DNA from: an endosymbiont of Lamellibrachia barhami
Lineage (GTDB): Bacteria; Pseudomonadota; Gammaproteobacteria; Chromatiales; Chromatiaceae
DNA length: 64,000 bases
Direction: 5' to 3'
Assembly: GCF_011947365.2 (NCBI RefSeq)
Contig: NZ_JAAVSH020000001.1
Span: forward strand, 3,664,523 to 3,728,522
Shown here: one piece after another, positions 58,521 through 64,000 of the stretch
How the letters are laid out: every line of letters starts with the position of its first letter
How positions within the stretch are numbered: position 1 is the stretch's first letter
The notes under the pieces: model-generated
What the model was told of the DNA's origin: nothing
What the model saw: only the letters and a program-made list of their open reading frames with translations
Database searches by the model: none
Made by a program: the position numbers and the translations under genes

Positions 58521-59192
58521 TCAGTCGTCGAGCAGCTTGCCGTCGGGTGAAACGACAGGCAGGCCGAAGATTCGCCACAGCTGCATGCCGCCCCGATAGT
58601 ATTTGATCTTGCCTGCGGGATAACCAACGCTCAGCAGACCCTTGATGGCGGCCGGCGATTGACCGCACCAGGGGCCGTTGCACCAGAGTACCAAGTGTTT
58701 TGCTTTTGAGAAATTCCACCCCTTATCCGTTGCCTCCACACCCAGGCGGGCGAGGGCGTCCTCCAGGGTCAGGTCGTCGGCGCCCTGTTCCGGATTCAGC
58801 TGGTTGAAAGGGATGTTGATGGAGCCGGGAATGGTGCCGCGTTCATGCCACTCCTCCGTCCTCGCGTCGATCAGCAGACCTGAGCCGTCGGCCAGCGGTC
58901 CCTGCATAAATGCCACCAGCTCGACCTCGCCGATGGTCTCCACACTCTTGTCCAGCTGCATGGGTTGGGCGCAGAAGGGGGGGCAGGGCCGGGAGGTGCG
59001 GGCGAAGTTGAATTCAATCGTCGCGTCGGTGTCCTGGTTGCGCAGGATGGATATGTCATGTTCGCCGTGGCGCACCTGAAACTGATCGACAGTGACGGTG
59101 ATGTTGACTTCCAGTGCGGCGGCATTGCCGCTGACAAAAAGGAGAAGTAGCAGGCCGAAGGTTGTTTTTATAGGGGGAATTGTTGTTGGCAT
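58521..59192 (-). CDS. Periplasmic rhodanese-domain protein
   Basis: A 223-residue protein with a signal peptide (about residues 1-26, ending AAALEV). A rhodanese domain occupies about residues 85-215. The active-site Cys is in LWCNGPWCGQSPAAIKGL, and LLIDARTEEWHERGTIPGSINIPFNQL is the family's domain core. It may move sulfane sulfur in the periplasm, which fits a sulfur oxidiser, but that is inference. Part of the gene is repeated, with many indels, at 60291-60791. Confidence 0.85.
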   Translation of the reverse strand: MPTTIPPIKTTFGLLLLLFVSGNAAALEVNITVTVDQFQVRHGEHDISILRNQDTDATIEFNFARTSRPCPPFCAQPMQLDKSVETIGEVELVAFMQGPLADGSGLLIDARTEEWHERGTIPGSINIPFNQLNPEQGADDLTLEDALARLGVEATDKGWNFSKAKHLVLWCNGPWCGQSPAAIKGLLSVGYPAGKIKYYRGGMQLWRIFGLPVVSPDGKLLDD

Positions 59193-59307
59193 GGTCCTTA
59201 CCGGTGGTTTGGCTGGTTCAGGGAATAGCTTAGTTCTACTTTGCCAGATTATCTAAATCTGACTGCATCTATTCAACTGCCCGGCGAAAGAGCGAAAAGC
59301 ACGGAAT

Positions 59308-59460
59308 CGTAGGATGTGCTGAGCGTAGCGATGCGCATCTGCCGCAATTGATGCGGTTCGTTACTCGGCAATTGCTCCTGCATCTGACCTCCAGGGATGG
59401 AGGAAATGCGGAAAAATTGCAGGAGCAATCTCTGCCATGCAGCCGTCACCACATCCTACA
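59308..59460. repeat. GTAGGATG palindromic repeat, copy 4, with nested insertion
   Basis: The outer family sequence (cgtaggatgtgctgagcg ... accacatcctaca) is split by an inner palindromic element of about 85 bases. The inner element has AATTGCTCCTGCA and TGCAGGAGCAAT arms. The same sequence at 43882 has no insertion. The copy at 60913 carries the same insertion because it lies in the duplication. Confidence 0.75.
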
Positions 59461-59568
59461 CGTTACCTCATTGTTCATCATTCGCCGAATACATAATGAT
59501 TTAAAAATAAGCTTGTAACAAGCATATCCGCTATTAATAGTTTATTAATCAATCTTTATCTTAAAATG

Positions 59569-59597
59569 TTGACTTCCCGCGTAATACAATCTATTTA
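59569..59597 (+). promoter_or_regulatory. Probable hipB promoter, copy 1
   Basis: TTGACT (59569-59574) and TATTTA (59592-59597) are 17 bases apart. The -10 lies in the palindrome at 59591-59611, so HipB binding there could block transcription. Similar boxes precede copy 2 at 61173-61201. Confidence 0.6.
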
Positions 59598-59611
59598 TAG
59601 TTTATAGATAG
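59591..59611. promoter_or_regulatory. Palindromic operator candidate for HipB, copy 1
   Basis: CTATTTATA and TATAGATAG form a near-perfect inverted repeat around GT. A related ATTAATAGTTTATTAAT palindrome is at 59532-59548. HipB-type proteins bind such sites; the binding is inferred. Confidence 0.5.
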
Positions 59612-59658
59612 CCTGTTAATGGCAATATTTACAAGTAAAGGCTTATATTAAAACTATT

Positions 59659-59988
59659 ATGAATTATTACTCACTGACCGACAAGGCCGTTCTGTCCGAG
59701 CTTGGACAGCGCTTCCGGGAGTTGCGGTTGAGAAAAAATTTCACTCAACAACAGCTTGCGGATCGAACCCTGCTCTCCCTCTCCACCATCAAGGCCCTGG
59801 AGGCCGGCAAGGCGAAGCTCAGCACCCTTGTTGCCGTGCTGCGGGAGTTGGGGGTGCTGGAGAGTATCGGTGACTTCATTCCCGACCCGGGTGTCAGCCC
59901 GCTGCAACTGCTTGAAATGGGTGGGCATAAACGCCAGCGCGCCACCGGCAGTCGCGGCAGGCAGGATGATAAGGAAGTCGAATGGTAG
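59659..59988 (+). CDS. hipB: HipB-like helix-turn-helix regulator, copy 1
   Basis: A 109-residue protein with one helix-turn-helix domain (RFRELRLRKNFTQQQLADRT, LSLSTIKALEAGKAKLSTL, residues 18-58). Antitoxins of the HipB type repress their own operon and bind HipA. Its stop overlaps the hipA start (59982). Compared with copy 2 it differs at only a few residues. Copy 1 has only a truncated hipA after it. Confidence 0.88.
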   Translation: MNYYSLTDKAVLSELGQRFRELRLRKNFTQQQLADRTLLSLSTIKALEAGKAKLSTLVAVLRELGVLESIGDFIPDPGVSPLQLLEMGGHKRQRATGSRGRQDDKEVEW

Positions 59989-60326
59989 CGAAGGTCGATA
60001 CTGCGCTGGTGATGCTCTGGGGCCACCGGGTGGGGGCCGTCTCCTGGCGAGAGGCGCAGGAACATGCGGTATTCGAATTCGAGCGGGATTTTCTCAACCT
60101 CGGGCTCGACCTTTCGCCGGTCCACATGGGGCTGCAGGAGGCGCGAGAGGGGGATGGCGTCTACACATTTCCCGCCCTTAATCGCGAGACCTTCAGAGGC
60201 CTGCCCGGCCTGCTGGCAGATGCATTGCCGGATAAGTTTGGTAACCGGATTATCGACGCCTGGCTGGCGCGCAACGGACGGGATGAAAAGGAGCCGTTAC
60301 CAGAGTACCAAGTGTTTCGCTTTTGA
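59982..60326 (+). pseudogene. Truncated HipA, copy 1
   Basis: The first 103 codons match the intact HipA at 61586 nearly perfectly, up to GGATGAAAAG at 60290. After this the frame enters duplicated rhodanese sequence and ends at 60324. The catalytic kinase residues are missing, so no active toxin is made. It is a by-product of the tandem duplication or of an assembly join. Confidence 0.85.
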
Positions 60327-60791
60327 GAATTCCACCCCTTATCCGTTGCCTCCACATCCAGGCGGGCAGGGCGTCTTCCGAGGTCAAGGTCGTCGGCGCC
60401 TGTTCCGGATTCAGCTGGTTAGAAAGGTGGTAGTGGGCGGGAATGGTGCCCGCGATTCATACCACTCCTCCGTCCTCCGTCGATCAGCAGACCTGGCCGT
60501 CGGCAGGTCCCTGCATAAATGCCACCAGCTCGACCTCGCCGATGGTCACCACACTCTTGTCCAGCTGCATGGGTTGGGCGCAGAAGGGAGATAGCCGGGA
60601 GGAATTGCGGGCGAAGTTGCATTCAATCATCGCGTGGTGTCCTGGTTTGCATAGGATGGATAATATCCTGTTGTGGCACACCTGAAACGATCGACAATGA
60701 CGGTGATGTTGACTTTAGTGCGGAGGCATTACCGCCCATTAAAGAAGAATATTAACAGGCCGAGGTTGTTTTATAGGGGAATTGTTTGTTT
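60291..60791 (-). pseudogene. Indel-rich copy of the rhodanese gene
   Basis: This segment matches 58671-59188 but with many 1-2 base insertions and deletions and no open frame over the domain. The rest of the duplicated unit (60792-61894) is almost indel-free even where it is non-coding. The contrast suggests unpolished sequence rather than normal gene decay. Confidence 0.75.
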
Positions 60792-60912
60792 GGCATGGTC
60801 CTTACCGGTGGTTTGGCTGGTTCAGGGAATAGCTTAGTTCTACTTTGCCAGATTATCTAAATCTGACTGCATCTATTCAACTGCCCGGCGAAAGAGCGAA
60901 GAGCACGGAATC

Positions 60913-61064
60913 GTAGGATGTGCTGAGCGTAGCGATGCGCATCTGTCGCAATTGATGCGGTTCGTTACTCGGCAATTGCTCCTGCATCTGACCTCCAGGG
61001 ATGGAGGAAATGCGGAAAAATTGCAGGAGCAATCTCTGCCATGCAGTCGTCACCACATCCTACA
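60913..61064. repeat. GTAGGATG palindromic repeat, copy 5, with nested insertion
   Basis: Same as the repeat at 59308, differing by a few substitutions. Part of the tandem duplication. Confidence 0.75.
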
Positions 61065-61172
61065 CGTTACCTCATCGTTCATCATTCGCCGAATACATAA
61101 TGATTTAAAAATAAGCTTGTAACAAGCATATATGCTATTAATGGTTTATTAATCAATCTTTATCTTAAAATG

Positions 61173-61215
61173 TTGACTTCTCGCGTAATACAATCTATTT
61201 ATAGTTTATAGATAG
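61173..61215 (+). promoter_or_regulatory. Probable hipB promoter and operator, copy 2
   Basis: TTGACT (61173-61178) and TATTTA (61196-61201) with 17-base spacing; the operator-like palindrome is 61195-61215, identical to copy 1. Confidence 0.6.
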
Positions 61216-61262
61216 CCTGTTAATGACAATATTCACAAATAAAGGATTATATTAAAACTGTT

Positions 61263-61592
61263 ATGGATTATTATTCACTGACCGACAAGGCCGTTCTGGC
61301 CGAGCTTGGACAGCGCTTCCGGGAGTTGCGGTTGAGAAAAAATTTCACTCAACAGCAGCTTGCGGATCGAACCCTGCTCTCCCTCTCCACCATCAAGGCA
61401 CTGGAGGCCGGCAAGGCGAAGCTCAGCACCCTTGTTGCCGTGCTGCGGGAGTTGGGGGCGCTGGAGAGTATCGGTGACTTCATTCCCGACCCGGGTGTCA
61501 GTCCGCTGCAACTGCTTGAAATGGGTGGGCATAAACGCCAGCGCGCCACCGGCAGTCGCGGCAGGCAGGATAATAAGGAAGTCGAATGGTAG
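61263..61592 (+). CDS. hipB: HipB-like helix-turn-helix regulator, copy 2
   Basis: A 109-residue HTH protein that is nearly identical to the gene at 59659 (for example Asp for Asn at residue 2, Ala for Ser at 13 and Ala for Val at 67). It precedes an intact hipA, with stop and start overlapping. This is the functional pair of the duplication. Confidence 0.9.
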   Translation: MDYYSLTDKAVLAELGQRFRELRLRKNFTQQQLADRTLLSLSTIKALEAGKAKLSTLVAVLRELGALESIGDFIPDPGVSPLQLLEMGGHKRQRATGSRGRQDNKEVEW

Positions 61593-62899
61593 CGAAGGTC
61601 GATACTGCGCTGGTGATGCTCTGGGGCCACCGGGTGGGGGCTGTCTCCTGGCGAGAGGCGCAGGAACATGCGGTATTTGAATTCGATCGGGATTTTCTCA
61701 ACCTCGGGCTCGACCTTTCGCCGGTCCACATGGGGCTGCAGGAGGCGCGAGAGGGGGATGGCGTCTACACATTTCCCGCCCTTAATCGCGAGACCTTCAG
61801 AGGCCTGCCCGGCCTGCTGGCAGATGCATTGCCGGATAAGTTTGGTAACCGGATTATCGACGCCTGGCTGGCGCGCAACGGACGGGATGAAAAGAGTTTC
61901 TCGCCGGTGGAGCGCCTCTGTTACACAGGTCGGCGCGGTATGGGGGCGCTGGAGTTTCTGCCACCAGTCACCCGGCAGACGGAAACATCGGTGCCGGTTG
62001 AGATTGCGGAGCTGGTCACTTTGGCGCAGCGGATCACCACAGAGCGGGGGCGGCTGGATGTGGAGCTGAATGGTTTTGGCCGTGAAGGGGAGGAGGGGAT
62101 TCTCGATATTCTGCGGGTTGGCACCTCTGCGGGTGGCGCACGGCCGAAGGCGGTAATCGCCATGAATGGGGCGGGCAAGGTGCGCTCAGGGCAGGTCGAG
62201 GCGCCTGCGGGTTACGACTACTGGCTATTGAAGTTCGATGGGGTCGATGATCTGGAGCTCGGCAAGCCAAAGGGTTATGGACGCATCGAATACGCCTACT
62301 ATCTGATGGCGAAAGCTGCAGGCGTCAGGATGACCGAGTGTCGGCTCCTGGAAGAGGGGGGCAGGGCGCACTTCCTCACTCGCCGCTTCGATCGGTCGCA
62401 GGGCAAAAAACTGCATATGCAGTCGCTATGCGGTGTGGGTCACTACGATTTCAATCTGCCGGGGGAGTATGGCTACGAACAGGCCTTCGCGGTGATGCGC
62501 CGGCTCAGGCTGTCAAAAGCCGAGGCGGCACAACAGTTTCGCCGCATGCTGTTCAACGTGGTGGCGCGGAATCAGGACGACCATACCAAAAACATCGCCT
62601 TTCTCATGGGGGAGGCGGGTGTCTGGCAGCTCTCCCCTGCCTTCGATGTGACCTACGCCCACAACCCAGCGGGCAGATGGACCCATCAGCACCAGATGAC
62701 CATCAACGGCAAGCGGGATGGTTTTTCCATGGCCGATCTGCTCGCTGTGGGCGAGTCGATCAGCCTGCCGAATATTTCCGAGACAATCGATGAGGTTGTC
62801 GAGGCAGTGAAACGGTGGCCGGAATTTGCCAGGGCTGCCGGGGTGGAAAAGGCAACCGTTACAGCAATCGCCAAACAGCATCGTTTGACCTTTCTGTAG
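61586..62899 (+). CDS. hipA: HipA-type Ser/Thr kinase toxin
   Basis: A 437-residue HipA. The N-terminal domain ends with GLPGLLADALPDKFGNRIIDAWL (about residues 72-94). The kinase part has the ATP loop region (TSAGGARPKAVIA), YDYWLLKFDG, the catalytic FNVVARNQDDHTKNIAFL (about residues 317-334) and the metal-binding SPAFDVTYAHNP. In known systems HipA phosphorylates a tRNA synthetase and causes persistence; HipB neutralises it. Full length, in operon with hipB copy 2. Confidence 0.93.
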   Translation: MVAKVDTALVMLWGHRVGAVSWREAQEHAVFEFDRDFLNLGLDLSPVHMGLQEAREGDGVYTFPALNRETFRGLPGLLADALPDKFGNRIIDAWLARNGRDEKSFSPVERLCYTGRRGMGALEFLPPVTRQTETSVPVEIAELVTLAQRITTERGRLDVELNGFGREGEEGILDILRVGTSAGGARPKAVIAMNGAGKVRSGQVEAPAGYDYWLLKFDGVDDLELGKPKGYGRIEYAYYLMAKAAGVRMTECRLLEEGGRAHFLTRRFDRSQGKKLHMQSLCGVGHYDFNLPGEYGYEQAFAVMRRLRLSKAEAAQQFRRMLFNVVARNQDDHTKNIAFLMGEAGVWQLSPAFDVTYAHNPAGRWTHQHQMTINGKRDGFSMADLLAVGESISLPNISETIDEVVEAVKRWPEFARAAGVEKATVTAIAKQHRLTFL

Positions 62900-63057
62900 G
62901 CTACGGCTTGGTGTGTGGGCGGAAATCGGCAGAAGCAAGCCCTTATCCGATGTAACTTACGAACCCGGTTCATGTTTTTCCTCTTCACTCCTCCAGAATT
63001 GGGCTGGATGGCCGCCACCCTAATCAAGAAAAGCAGATTATTGGCACTGGAAAGATC

Positions 63058-63954
63058 ATGGCTAAGTTGCACAATCTCAATGGACACTCGGTATCGAAAG
63101 CGCGCTCGGATATCCGGGATCTGCGTGTCGAGCTGATGAGTCTCTGTTCCCGGGAAGGGAGAGGCGCTGATCCTCACCGCTCCCGCGAACTGCTGGATGA
63201 CTACCTCGACTATCTCGATACGGCGCTGTCGGGGCAGGGCAGGAGTATCGATGTCAGTCAGATCCAGGAGATGCTGCTGGAGGTTTCACAGATTATCCGC
63301 TCTGGAAGGGCGGGTGTCTCTGCCGACGACTACCGGAAGATCATCAGTCACTTGACCGGCATCTACGCCAAGGGGCTGGCGGAAGAGATGAAATGCCCCT
63401 TCATTATCACCTCTGTCGACTATGCGGACGTAATCGAGGCGATCAGCCAGGAGTGTCCGGCCTTCGACTACAGAGAGGTTATGGGGCAGTTGCTCTACTA
63501 CATGAGTCAGCTATTCAGAAACAGGAAGGGCAGCTGGATGATGGTCTATGAACGCCTGCTGTCACTACCGGAATCCATCGATGCGCTCGCCTTGTCGAAC
63601 CGAAAGACATTTATGGAGATCCAGGAGTGGACGGAGCAGGGTGTCGACAGCCTGTTTCAGATCTGCCGGGATTACAAAGGGATGATCGGTCAGACAGAGC
63701 ATGATCTGGCAGGGCTTGAGCGGCGGATTGCGGTACAGAAAGATGAGATGGCGGCGCAGAAAAACAGTGCTGTCATCGCCTTCGACAGCCTGCGCAAAAA
63801 GAGAGTGCTCAAAGCCATGTTGTCGCAGAAGGCACGGCTGATTGAAGAGCTGCAATCCAAGCAGATGATCCTGGAACTCGTCGAAAACGATATCCGCGAA
63901 TTCGAAGAGAAACTGGTGGAACTTCGGCGCGCCTATTTCATTCGGTTGGTTTGA
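63058..63954 (+). CDS. Hypothetical helical protein with C-terminal coiled coil
   Basis: A 298-residue soluble protein with no signal peptide. The first 200 residues are helical (for example DDYLDYLDTALSG, GVSADDYRKIISHLTGIYAKGL, DYREVMGQLLYYMSQLF). The last 100 residues are charged heptad-like coiled coil (HDLAGLERRIAVQKDEMAAQKN, LSQKARLIEELQSKQMI, EEKLVELRRAYFIR). No family recognised and no operon partner. It starts behind GAAAG at ATG 63058. Confidence 0.65.
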   Translation: MAKLHNLNGHSVSKARSDIRDLRVELMSLCSREGRGADPHRSRELLDDYLDYLDTALSGQGRSIDVSQIQEMLLEVSQIIRSGRAGVSADDYRKIISHLTGIYAKGLAEEMKCPFIITSVDYADVIEAISQECPAFDYREVMGQLLYYMSQLFRNRKGSWMMVYERLLSLPESIDALALSNRKTFMEIQEWTEQGVDSLFQICRDYKGMIGQTEHDLAGLERRIAVQKDEMAAQKNSAVIAFDSLRKKRVLKAMLSQKARLIEELQSKQMILELVENDIREFEEKLVELRRAYFIRLV

Positions 63955-63983
63955 TCCCCAAGCAAGCAGATAGGGAATTTAAT

Positions 63984-64000
63984 TGTAGGAGCGGTGCCTC
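63984..64000. repeat. Start of a GC-rich palindromic repeat at the window end
   Basis: TGTAGGAGCGGTGCCTC matches the arm of the palindrome at 53879 with one change. The rest of the repeat is outside the window. Confidence 0.65.

Larger units (their letters stand above)
59193..59658. other. Intergenic region with hipB promoter and repeats
   Basis: Between the rhodanese and hipB copy 1. It holds the GTAGGATG repeat at 59308-59460 and an AT-rich promoter region from 59500. The start of rhodanese lies upstream on the opposite strand, so this is a divergent region. Confidence 0.6.
58671..60290. repeat. Tandem duplication, copy 1
   Basis: This 1620-base unit covers most of the rhodanese gene, the intergenic region, hipB and the first 103 codons of hipA. 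The second copy is 60291-61894. Intergenic and hipB/hipA parts differ only by scattered substitutions, while the rhodanese part of copy 2 is full of indels. Confidence 0.85.
60291..61894. repeat. Tandem duplication, copy 2
   Basis: 1604 bases matching 58671-60290. The join at 60290/60291 puts hipA codon 103 next to rhodanese sequence. No adapter match is seen at this join. Confidence 0.85.

Overview
The window looks like a sulfur- or hydrogen-oxidising gammaproteobacterial autotroph. The closest picture I can name is the tubeworm-symbiont group (Ca. Endoriftia-like), because a long citrate lyase, monomeric isocitrate dehydrogenase, PntAB and ferredoxin-dependent 2-oxoglutarate synthase sit together. 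The organism is inferred from gene content, not from a marker gene.

Layout. 1-12.6 kb: end of a CNNM/CorC-type protein, a complete IS1595-type insertion sequence, a six-heme cytochrome, an EF-hand protein, a hydrolase with a carbamate kinase scrap behind it, sbcD-sbcC and a small secreted protein. 13.2-41.9 kb: an almost continuous reductive TCA supercluster on the + strand. It holds a soluble fumarate reductase-type pair, HdrC-HdrB, KorDABC, HdrA, four Flx-type subunits, a two-subunit ATP citrate lyase, isocitrate dehydrogenase, two ferritin-like proteins, aconitase, PntAB and malate dehydrogenase. 42.6-46.2 kb: exopolysaccharide export genes. 46.2-54.2 kb: a type I restriction-modification operon with a HEPN/MNT toxin-antitoxin pair and other accessory genes. 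54.2-58.5 kb: a second fumarate reductase/succinate dehydrogenase-type pair and citrate synthase. 58.5-64 kb: a rhodanese, duplicated hipBA genes and an unknown coiled-coil protein.

How the genes fit. Citrate lyase, KOR, fumarate reductase, malate dehydrogenase, aconitase and isocitrate dehydrogenase make nearly a full reductive TCA cycle; fumarase and succinyl-CoA synthetase are not in the window. HdrABC with Flx-type NADH and iron-sulfur subunits could supply low-potential ferredoxin to KOR by flavin-based electron bifurcation, with the adjacent fumarate reductase as a possible high-potential acceptor. Citrate synthase further on would allow the cycle to run oxidatively.

Caution on the sequence itself. 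Two places (46210-46225 and 54226-54242) carry a 16-17 base match to the Oxford Nanopore ligation adapter, each exactly where one gene stops and an unrelated truncated gene begins. The order of the three blocks left of 46.2 kb, 46.2-54.2 kb and right of 54.2 kb should therefore not be trusted. Several frameshifts nearby, the stop codon in the first fumarate reductase gene and the indel-rich copy at 60.3-60.8 kb may also be sequence errors. No tRNA, rRNA or CRISPR array was seen. Short palindromic repeats of several families lie between genes.
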